Source: Flavobacteriales bacterium (GTDB lineage: Bacteria > Bacteroidota > Bacteroidia > NS11-12g > UBA9320). Taken from it: a stretch of 64,000 nucleotides of DNA. Position numbers and translations under genes: made by a program. This document shows, piece after piece, positions 57,431 through 64,000 of this stretch; position 1 is the stretch's first letter, and the number at the start of each line of letters is the position of its first letter. The notes under the pieces were generated by a model. It was not told the DNA's origin. It ran no database searches and saw nothing but the letters and a program-made list of their open reading frames with translations. The stretch spans positions 124,001 to 188,000 of the forward strand of contig JACJZT010000007.1 in the NCBI GenBank assembly GCA_020635455.1, given 5' to 3'.

Positions 57431-57976
57431 CTACTTAAGGAAAGTCCCTTTCTTCTTTTCCTTCAAAAACTTTTCCTTATTAAAATCTGCGGATTTGTTA
57501 CGCGGAATACTGAGTGAATCCCAGTTATCTGAATAGGTTTTGGCAAGAAAAACCATCTGACCAACATGGTATGCATAATGTGCAAGTTGTCTTTGAATGG
57601 CCTCCGGTACCGAATGGCCTTCATTCCTTATATAAACGGTTTTTTGAATATCTTCTTCTTTCAGTTCGGATAAAGCATTGAGAAAAACCCTCCACCCTTT
57701 TTCCCAGATCTCTGCTAATTCTGTTTTAGATCCATAAAAATTTTCAAATTCATCATCCCGGTCTCTCCAATCCTTCTCTCCATCTGATTCAAGGAAATCC
57801 GTCCATCTGCTCAGCATGTTTCCCGAAAGGTGTTTAACAATAATGGCAATGCTGTTCGACTCTCTGTTGATGGTAAACGAAAGTTGGGCTTCGGTGCATC
57901 TTTCCAGAACCGCATCACCCAAACCTTTGTAATATTCAAATAGCTTATGAATAAATTTCAATTCTTTTAATGTCAT
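57431..57976 (-). CDS. DinB-like (DUF1572) protein
   Basis: 181 residues, a four-helix DinB/YfiT-like fold predicted from pattern. The metal-site histidines fit 'IIVKHLSGNMLSRWTDFL' (about 47) and 'QLAHYAYHVGQMVFLAK' (about 132-136). 'GHSVPEAIQRQ' lies just before the second cluster. Members of this fold include metal-dependent thiol transferases and damage-inducible proteins; this one's substrate is unknown. Its ATG overlaps the stop of the upstream T9SS protein gene by 4 bases. Confidence 0.85.
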   Translation of the reverse strand: MTLKELKFIHKLFEYYKGLGDAVLERCTEAQLSFTINRESNSIAIIVKHLSGNMLSRWTDFLESDGEKDWRDRDDEFENFYGSKTELAEIWEKGWRVFLNALSELKEEDIQKTVYIRNEGHSVPEAIQRQLAHYAYHVGQMVFLAKTYSDNWDSLSIPRNKSADFNKEKFLKEKKKGTFLK

Positions 57977-58869
57977 TGTTTTTTTATGAATTTAGTTTTA
58001 TAAACGACTTTTCCAATGCTGTTGCAGCCTTGTAAATAATAGATACCGGCAGGGAGCAGAGAAACATTTGCGAACTTCTCGTCTCCTGAAAATTCCATTA
58101 CTTTACTTCCTAAAAAACTTACTATCATATACGTTTTTAAGGTGCCTGCTGATGATCGAATGTTTAAGATATTTTCGACAGGATTGGGATATACCGAAAG
58201 GTCGTATTCAAGTAATTCGGTGTTTAAAACTGCGGGGAAATCTTCCCATTCCGTATCAATATCGTCGATCATTAATACCGTTCCAACTTTGCTTTTATTA
58301 CCGTTGTTTCTATTAATGCTGTTTGCAAAATAAAATACCATGGTGTCGCATTTGTGATCACTGCTGTAATATACCGGCAACTCGAATTTTTTATACGTTG
58401 TCTGAGGGTTAACAATTAACATGGATACACCGCCATGAGTAATGTAGCGTCCTGAGTTTTTATCTTTATAGGCCATTAACAAAACAAAGGCTCCTGTGTC
58501 AACACCATTTGGGATATATTTATAATAAAAGCTTATTTTTTTCAGTCGTTTATTCCAGGTGTAAGGCACTCCTGCATTTATGTCCTGACCATATACCATA
58601 TATGATGGAATAAGATAGGTCGTGGCATCAATAACATAGCTGAAAGTTTCCATTTTTACCGCATAATTACCTTCCGCAGCATCCGTCGATTTGATAACAG
58701 TTTGAGGAATACCGAATTCGGGATAAAGATCATTTCTGGTTACCCAACCCTCAGGTTCTTCAAAAGCGGAGTTGTTTTCCCACTCTTCAAAATTTTCATT
58801 CTCCAGACTCTGCCCAATGGAATATCCCGTTATCAAAAAAAGCAATATGAGGTTATAAATTCTTTTCAT
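57973..58869 (-). CDS. T9SS type A secreted protein with carbohydrate-binding-like N-terminal domain
   Basis: 298 residues from the ATG at 58869, which starts a normal signal peptide ('MKRIYNLILLFLITGYSIGQ'); the frame is open 26 codons further upstream without support. Residues about 22-210 form a beta-sandwich-like domain ('NENFEEWENNSAFEEPEGW', 'EGNYAVKMETFSYV', 'VGTVLMIDDIDTEW') resembling carbohydrate-binding or PCMD-type modules. The last 80 residues are a type A sorting domain: 'LSVYPNPVENILNIRSS', 'SLLPAGIYYLQG' and 'KVVYKTKFIKKQ'. It is exported by T9SS. The ligand is unknown. Confidence 0.85.
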   Translation of the reverse strand: MKRIYNLILLFLITGYSIGQSLENENFEEWENNSAFEEPEGWVTRNDLYPEFGIPQTVIKSTDAAEGNYAVKMETFSYVIDATTYLIPSYMVYGQDINAGVPYTWNKRLKKISFYYKYIPNGVDTGAFVLLMAYKDKNSGRYITHGGVSMLIVNPQTTYKKFELPVYYSSDHKCDTMVFYFANSINRNNGNKSKVGTVLMIDDIDTEWEDFPAVLNTELLEYDLSVYPNPVENILNIRSSAGTLKTYMIVSFLGSKVMEFSGDEKFANVSLLPAGIYYLQGCNSIGKVVYKTKFIKKQ

Positions 58870-58885
58870 CTTAAAAAGGTTATTC

Positions 58886-60271
58886 TTACTCCGGAAGGGA
58901 CCATAGTATGGTGTATAGTCTTTTGAAAAGTATCTGTAAAAATACAAACGTTAATACAAAACCAAATATCTCAAGTTGCTCATCGTATTGCTTATTGTGA
59001 TACATTACGTAATAAAATAAAGGCATAAACGGCAAACAAAGCAGGGTTAAATTAAGGCAAGCACCATTTAGCCAGGAGTGCTTGCGGTTGAACAGGATCT
59101 TTATTGCTCCAAAACCGAGTCCAACATAGATCAGCATATACATGTTGGCCGTTTGATCTTCATTGAATCCGGAAATGGCTATCAATATCCCGGTTACAAC
59201 CATGATCACAACAGCCGACACAATGGTTAGTATAAAATCACGGCGTCTCACGTTTTTATAGATCATAAAAATAAGAGTTATATAAAAGATCACATACCAC
59301 ATAAAGTGGTAAAAATCAGCATTCCATAAAAAATTCTTCCCGGTTTTGTATTCAACGGCAAGGCTGAGCCTGTCTTCCAGATCTCTGATAAACCTAAATT
59401 GCTCATAATTATTATTCGAAAATCGATACAAATAATCTTCGTCGCGGTTGAAGGCATTTAAATAATGTTCGGCAGAATGAGGAACCTTAACTTCATATTT
59501 TTCAGCAACCTTGATAAAATCATTGATCAGTTTTAACTGTTCCTGCTTATTTGAGCTTCTATTGAAAAGTTCTTTTGTGTATTGATCGCAATACATCCCA
59601 TGCCGGCTAATTTTGTTTCTGCATAGTGGATCCTTTTCCATTTGGTCAAAGGGTTCATACTGCCTTTCCGGATCAACGATTATATTTCCGAATGTATATC
59701 TGTAAAAAGTGTTGTAACCGAATCTTGTGAAATTATTGTAATCGTATAAATGAACTTTTCCGGGATACAGTTCACCGTTAATTTCCGAAGTGTTGTAATG
59801 GTAGGTTTCATTTGGAAAAAAAGCAGCTCCAAGGTTAAGAGCATTTATATCTTTTGCCAGACTAACGCTCGATATGGACAATTTTGCCTTAAGCGAATAC
59901 AAGGCCGGAAAGGCAAACATCGTCGACAATATGAGGCTAACATTGATAAAGATCAGCAAAAAATTCAGATATTCATCACCGGGAGGGCGTTTCCCATATT
60001 GTTTAAACAAATTGAAACGACCGGCATGGATCATCCAAATTATCAAATACGTAACCGATAAGATCATAAAGGTCCATACAAGTTTTAGCATGTCAAGCTC
60101 TGAAGTATAATTGATCCTGGTGAACAAAACCACGACCCCGAAAAGACAATTGGTAAGCAGAACGGAATAAAAGACATAATGTATCCTGCTTTGCCATAGG
60201 ATAGGATAATGCGTCAAAAGATAATGATCGATCTTTTTGAGGAATGGAGGTATGAAGTTTGAAACATTCAT
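58886..60271 (-). CDS. Multi-pass membrane protein, probable partner of the adjacent ABC ATPase
   Basis: 461 residues from the ATG at 60271 ('MNVSNFIPPFLKKIDHYLL'), which lies 4 bases past the ABC stop; an ATG at 60286 would overlap it by 11. About eight hydrophobic segments are visible. There are four in the first 130 residues or so, including 'IHYVFYSVLLTNCLFGVVVLF' in two parts. A long soluble, Tyr/Asn-rich loop (about 145-320) follows, then four or five more near the end. No named family is recognised. Position and topology suggest the permease of an ABC system; the substrate is unknown. Confidence 0.7.
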   Translation of the reverse strand: MNVSNFIPPFLKKIDHYLLTHYPILWQSRIHYVFYSVLLTNCLFGVVVLFTRINYTSELDMLKLVWTFMILSVTYLIIWMIHAGRFNLFKQYGKRPPGDEYLNFLLIFINVSLILSTMFAFPALYSLKAKLSISSVSLAKDINALNLGAAFFPNETYHYNTSEINGELYPGKVHLYDYNNFTRFGYNTFYRYTFGNIIVDPERQYEPFDQMEKDPLCRNKISRHGMYCDQYTKELFNRSSNKQEQLKLINDFIKVAEKYEVKVPHSAEHYLNAFNRDEDYLYRFSNNNYEQFRFIRDLEDRLSLAVEYKTGKNFLWNADFYHFMWYVIFYITLIFMIYKNVRRRDFILTIVSAVVIMVVTGILIAISGFNEDQTANMYMLIYVGLGFGAIKILFNRKHSWLNGACLNLTLLCLPFMPLFYYVMYHNKQYDEQLEIFGFVLTFVFLQILFKRLYTILWSLPE

Positions 60272-60275
60272 GGGC

Positions 60276-61445
60276 TTAATTCTCATTAAAAAACTTTTTT
60301 GTAGACCTCGACAGATCCCTGAAATAGGAAATTGAAATTCCCTTATCCACAAGCATCTTTAGCAATTCATTCGCTTCAAGATCCTTTGAACAACTTAACA
60401 GGATCAGGCTACCTTTTAATCGGATAACAAGGTCATTCGTATCTTTTAAAGCAAATTCTATTTTTTGTAATTCATCCGTTGTCTCGATTTCTATTTCGGT
60501 ATTCTGCAACAACATCTCCTTACCGTCTGTGGTTGAATTAAAGATGCTCTCGCCATCACGCAGGAATACAATATGGTCGGCAACTTTTTCAACTTCATGC
60601 AATTGTTGGGAACTGAATAAAACCCCGAAGGAATTTTTTTTGGATTTGGCCAGATTTTTTAAATCGTATAAAAAAGTTTCCTGGGCATTTATATCAAGAT
60701 TTGCAAGAGGTTCATCCAAAATAAGCAGGCTTGGCCTTAAGAGCAGAATCCTTGCAAGTTCAAAACGCGTGCGGTACCCCGATGAGATTTGCGTCCAGAA
60801 GAGGTCCTTAAATTTAAACAATCCCAAACGGGTCAGAAAAACGCAAACCAAATATTCGTTATCAAATCCGTACACCCCCCTGGAGGCCGCGGCAAAATGA
60901 AGATTGTTCTTTAATTTGCCATACCATCTGGGAATCCTTTGTGGTATGTATGCGACTTTACCTTTAACGTCAAACAGGTCTTTTTCAGTCCCAACCTTAA
61001 ATTCAATTTCGCCCTGATCTTCAGAAAGGTCTCGGGCAACGATCCTTAAGAGGGTTGTTTTACCATTTCCATTTTCTCCCACCACCCCTATAAGTTCACC
61101 CGAACTAACCGTCATGCTGAATGGAGAAAGTTTAAACTTTCCGCTTTCATAAGTTTTGGTAAGGTTATTTGCACGAAGCAGCACGTTGGGATCTGATCCT
61201 CCGGCAGACTCTTTTGCCTCACAATAACTGTACAAACTCAATACATTATGGATAAAATCGTCCCGGACTTTCTCACCGGTTGCCTGTATGGTGTTGTATC
61301 CGTCACAGAGATCCATGACCTTTCGTTTCTCTGCTTTTGAAAGTTCCGTATCCAGACACAAGTCGAGAAATTTTCTGAAGGCCTGTACATAATTTCCGGA
61401 ATTGAACCGGCCTACCATTTCGGGGTTAAAGGTTTCTTCGTCCAT
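60276..61445 (-). CDS. ABC transporter ATP-binding protein with unusual N-terminal extension
   Basis: 389 residues from the ATG at 61445; a start seven codons upstream is possible. The first 90 residues are a helical extension unlike standard ATPases ('FNSGNYVQAFRKFLDLCLD'). The ATPase domain has Walker A 'GVVGENGNGKTTLLRIVA' (about 125), Walker B 'PSLLILDEPLANLD' and a His switch in 'LFSSQQLHEVEK'. The C-loop is atypical: 'QISSGYRTRFELARIL' rather than LSGGQ. A C-terminal segment of about 100 residues follows. It is probably an ATPase for the adjacent membrane protein. Exporter versus importer cannot be settled. Confidence 0.88.
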   Translation of the reverse strand: MDEETFNPEMVGRFNSGNYVQAFRKFLDLCLDTELSKAEKRKVMDLCDGYNTIQATGEKVRDDFIHNVLSLYSYCEAKESAGGSDPNVLLRANNLTKTYESGKFKLSPFSMTVSSGELIGVVGENGNGKTTLLRIVARDLSEDQGEIEFKVGTEKDLFDVKGKVAYIPQRIPRWYGKLKNNLHFAAASRGVYGFDNEYLVCVFLTRLGLFKFKDLFWTQISSGYRTRFELARILLLRPSLLILDEPLANLDINAQETFLYDLKNLAKSKKNSFGVLFSSQQLHEVEKVADHIVFLRDGESIFNSTTDGKEMLLQNTEIEIETTDELQKIEFALKDTNDLVIRLKGSLILLSCSKDLEANELLKMLVDKGISISYFRDLSRSTKKFFNEN

Positions 61446-61585
61446 ATTTGATAAAATTAACGCCACTCAATATTAATATAGTATTGCTACAATTCGCATA
61501 TTCGTTAGATTAAAGTGCGCATTATGTGTATTAAATTATATTTTCGCATTAGGTTTATTGAACAATACAAAATCAAAGGCATCAT

Positions 61586-62326
61586 ATGGAACGAAAAAGA
61601 ATTGTACTGGTTACGGGAGCTACAGGCGGTTTAGGCACCGCAATGTGTAAAAAATTGTATGACGAAGGATTTCGTGTAGTTGGAAATTATCATACAGAAT
61701 CAACTGCGTTAAAGTGGAAAGACAAGCTCTTATCCGAAGGCTATGATATTCCGATCTATCATGCAGACGTTTCCGATTTCGAATCCTGTAGACGAATGAT
61801 CGAAAAAATAGAAAGTGAGATCGGTGCGATCGAGATCCTTGTGAATAATGCAGGTATAACAAGAGACGGTGCCTTCCGTAAAATGTCGTATGAAAACTGG
61901 CGTGCAGTAATTTCTACAAATCTCGACAGTGTGTTTAATTGCACCAGACATGTTATTAATTCGATGATCGATAACGGTTGGGGAAGAGTAATAAACATAT
62001 CATCGGTAAATGGACAAAGAGGGCAATTCGGTCAGGCTAATTATTCTGCGGCAAAAGCCGGAGTGCATGGTTTTACCAAAACTCTTGCCATGGAAGTAGC
62101 CAATAAAGGGATCACCGTTAACACCATTTCTCCGGGATACATCGGAACCGATATGGTGATGGCCGTTAAAGAAGAAATTCGCAATCAGATCATTGCTCAA
62201 ATTCCTCTTGGCCGTTTGGGTGGAACCGAAGAAGTTGCGCACCTCGTTTCCTTTCTGGCTTCGGATAAGGCAAGTTTTATCACCGGTGCTAATTTAAGCA
62301 TCAATGGCGGGCAACATGTTTATTAA
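61586..62326 (+). CDS. PhaB-like acetoacetyl-CoA / 3-oxoacyl reductase (SDR family)
   Basis: 246 residues. The cofactor motif is 'LVTGATGGLGTAMCKKL' (TGxxxGxG). The catalytic set is Asn in 'NAGITRD', Ser in 'VINISSVNG', Tyr and Lys in 'NYSAAKAG'. The combination 'SSVNGQRGQFGQANYSAAKA' and the ending 'LSINGGQHVY' is closer to NADPH acetoacetyl-CoA reductases of the PhbB type than to FabG. Whether polyhydroxyalkanoate is made is unclear, since no synthase is in the window. The next gene starts 17 bases after the stop. Confidence 0.85.
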   Translation: MERKRIVLVTGATGGLGTAMCKKLYDEGFRVVGNYHTESTALKWKDKLLSEGYDIPIYHADVSDFESCRRMIEKIESEIGAIEILVNNAGITRDGAFRKMSYENWRAVISTNLDSVFNCTRHVINSMIDNGWGRVINISSVNGQRGQFGQANYSAAKAGVHGFTKTLAMEVANKGITVNTISPGYIGTDMVMAVKEEIRNQIIAQIPLGRLGGTEEVAHLVSFLASDKASFITGANLSINGGQHVY

Positions 62327-62343
62327 GAATTCGTTTTAATTAA

Positions 62344-63231
62344 ATGAAATACTTAAAGATTCTTTCCGGACTATTATTAATTGTGGTTCTATTGAGTTTT
62401 TCTATGAAAAAATCAGCAAGTTCCGATCAGATCAGCCTGAGGGTTTATTTAAAAAGTTTTAAAAAGATACCATCCGGAAGCTTGCCCGAATATTATCTCA
62501 ACGATGATCTGAGCGACAAAGATGAAAAAAAGATCAACATTGACCCGTTTTATTTATGCGATCATGAAGTAACCAATAAGGAATACCGCAGTTTTCTTTC
62601 CGACCTTAATCCGGAACTTGCCATGAAAATGTTACCCGATTCAACGGTGTGGAGATCAATAAATACTAATATGGAACCCTTTGTTAAGTATTACCTCCGA
62701 AATCCGGCTTACGATAATTATCCCGTGGTAGGAATTTCTCACGAACAGGCAAAGGCTTATTGCGTCTGGTTAACGAACAGGCTTGAATTAAAGTCACGTA
62801 AAAAAATGAAGGGCTTAAAATTCTGTCTTCCTACGGAAGCACAGTGGATCTATGCAGCATCCGGCGGACTTCAGCACCCGATCTATGCTTGGAAAGGTAT
62901 TTACATGAGAAATAAAAGGGGAAATTTTATGGCCAGTTTTAAGGTAGTTGATTTGAGAAAACACTCCGATCAGGATTCGTCAATAACAAATGCTGATCAA
63001 AGAGAGCAGATTACATTTATGGCAACAACCTCTTCTTATTTTCCAAATGGTTATGGATTGTACAATATGTGTGGCAATGTTTCGGAATACGTAAGCCAAC
63101 CTGAATTTATTAAAGGTGGAAGTTATAATACGGTTCCGTATTACCTGTGTCTGCGTGTTCGTCAAAAAACACCGGAATCAAATTCAGGCGCTGCCGACCG
63201 TGGCTTCAGGGTCGCACTGATGAGGGATTGA
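62344..63231 (+). CDS. SUMF1/FGE-domain protein, non-catalytic, GldJ/GldK-like
   Basis: 295 residues with an N-terminal hydrophobic signal ('ILSGLLLIVVLLSF'), no lipobox Cys. The formylglycine-generating-enzyme-like fold is marked by 'YLCDHEVTNKEYRSFL', 'YPVVGISHEQAKAYCVWLTN', 'FCLPTEAQWIYAASGG', 'LYNMCGNVSEYVSQ' and 'RGFRVALMRD'. The two active-site Cys of true FGE, expected just after 'KGGSY', are replaced ('NTVPYYLC'), so it should not form formylglycine. In this phylum such proteins include GldJ and GldK of the gliding/T9SS machinery. A link here is plausible but unproven. Confidence 0.82.
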   Translation: MKYLKILSGLLLIVVLLSFSMKKSASSDQISLRVYLKSFKKIPSGSLPEYYLNDDLSDKDEKKINIDPFYLCDHEVTNKEYRSFLSDLNPELAMKMLPDSTVWRSINTNMEPFVKYYLRNPAYDNYPVVGISHEQAKAYCVWLTNRLELKSRKKMKGLKFCLPTEAQWIYAASGGLQHPIYAWKGIYMRNKRGNFMASFKVVDLRKHSDQDSSITNADQREQITFMATTSSYFPNGYGLYNMCGNVSEYVSQPEFIKGGSYNTVPYYLCLRVRQKTPESNSGAADRGFRVALMRD

Positions 63232-63254
63232 GATCTATACCCGGGTTAGACTTT

Positions 63255-64000
63255 TTATTCAACCTCAATCTTACCAACCATATCTTCCGGTTTCACCCAG
63301 GAATCAAATTGTTCGTTGCTTAAAAGTCCCAGGTCTAATGCTGCCTTGCGCAAGGTTGTATTTTCTTTATGGGCTTTCTTTGCGATCTTAGCTGCATTGT
63401 CATATCCAATATGTGTGTTTAGCGCAGTGACCAACATTAAAGATTGCTCCAGTTTGTTCTTGATTTCTTCGTGATTTGGCTCAATTCCTACAGCACAATT
63501 GTCATTGAATGACAAGCATGCTTGACCTAGAAGCTTTGCAGAAGATAATAAATTATATGCGATCATGGGTTTGAAAACGTTCAATTCAAAATGACCCGTG
63601 CTTCCTCCAATGGTAACCGCAACATCATTACCCATTATTTGAGCGCAAACCATGGTTAGAGCTTCGCATTGTGTAGGATTTACCTTTCCGGGCATGATGC
63701 TGCTACCGGGTTCATTTTCAGGAATAAAGATCTCACCGATCCCGCTTCTTGGTCCCGAACTCAGCATTCGAATATCGTTGGCAATTTTCATGCAGCTAAC
63801 AGCGGCTCTTTTGATCGAACCGTGCATTTCAACCATGGCATCATGAGCCGCAAGGGCCTCAAATTTGTTAGGAGCACTTACAAAAGGTAAAGCGGTTTCT
63901 TCTGCAATAATAGAAGCAACCAGTTCGGAATATCCATCGGGTGCATTCAGACCGGTTCCGACAGCAGTGCCACCCAGAGCCAATTCTGCAGTTCCGGGTA
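63255..64000 (-). CDS. fumC: Fumarate hydratase class II, 3' portion (5' end outside window)
   Basis: Converts fumarate to malate in the TCA cycle. The frame runs off the right edge, and about 248 residues are visible. The superfamily signature is 'GSSIMPGKVNPTQCEALT' and the class II-specific 'PGTAELALGGTAVGTGLN' and 'MKIANDIRMLSSGPRSG' segments are present. The end, 'LRKAALDLGLLSNEQFDSW', followed by 'KPEDMVG', matches FumC rather than aspartase. The 3' end lies 23 bases beyond the SUMF1-domain gene, which is convergent. Confidence 0.93.
   Translation of the reverse strand, partial: PGTAELALGGTAVGTGLNAPDGYSELVASIIAEETALPFVSAPNKFEALAAHDAMVEMHGSIKRAAVSCMKIANDIRMLSSGPRSGIGEIFIPENEPGSSIMPGKVNPTQCEALTMVCAQIMGNDVAVTIGGSTGHFELNVFKPMIAYNLLSSAKLLGQACLSFNDNCAVGIEPNHEEIKNKLEQSLMLVTALNTHIGYDNAAKIAKKAHKENTTLRKAALDLGLLSNEQFDSWVKPEDMVGKIEVE

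Overview
The window comes from a Bacteroidota chromosome or metagenome contig, inferred from several signals. Two kinds of Type IX secretion C-terminal domain are present: type A on the giant protein and on the product at 57973-58869, and type B (gliding/CHU_C-like) at 41872-45990. There are also PKD and IgGFc-binding-like surface domains, a LytS/LytTR pair, a K+-dependent membrane pyrophosphatase, a GlmU-like/L31-type-B pair and promoters of the TTTG-N19-TAnnTTTG type. I cannot name a genus.

Region by region. (1) 1-20220 carries one enormous Ig-like repeat surface protein gene, open at the left edge and read in frame 1 at both ends. Positions about 1570-7870 are a frame-broken mosaic in which fragments of a 567-bp repeat (family A) and a 282-bp repeat (family B) are interleaved. 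This looks like a failed assembly consensus across an unresolved repeat rather than biology. A clean block of nine family-B copies lies at 9941-12463. (2) 20225-23024: an outer-membrane barrel protein and a DoxX/thioredoxin-like fusion. (3) 23170-33867: housekeeping genes tpiA, prmA, a 1463-aa exported unknown, purB, a CoA-binding protein, a family 2 glycosyltransferase, miaA and a pRiA4b ORF-3-like protein. (4) 33961-39175: hppA with an unusual Cys/Met-rich tail, and a tandem CbbX/SpoVK-type AAA protein. (5) 39296-40993: tRNA-Ser(GCU), an array of about 107-bp repeats that ends in register on tRNA-Pro(UGG), then tRNA-Arg(UCU). (6) 41071-49363: a barrel protein, an IgGFc/PKD type-B T9SS protein, a GlmU-family protein, rpmE2, yraN and an M20 amidohydrolase. 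(7) 49528-57000: dnaG, a serine hydrolase, a PlsC-like acyltransferase, a methyltransferase, and a small membrane protein with a LytS kinase and LytTR regulator. (8) 57431-64000: a DinB-like protein, a T9SS type A protein, an ABC transporter pair, a PhaB-like reductase, a SUMF1-domain protein and the 3' part of fumC.

The surface and secretion genes (giant adhesin-like protein, two more T9SS cargos, two barrels) sit among ordinary metabolism and translation genes, and I see no phage, CRISPR or transposase. The two strongest anomalies are the mosaic repeat zone, which should be treated as unreliable sequence, and the tRNA-Pro-phased tandem array, in which nearly every unit carries a copy of the first ten bases of the tRNA.
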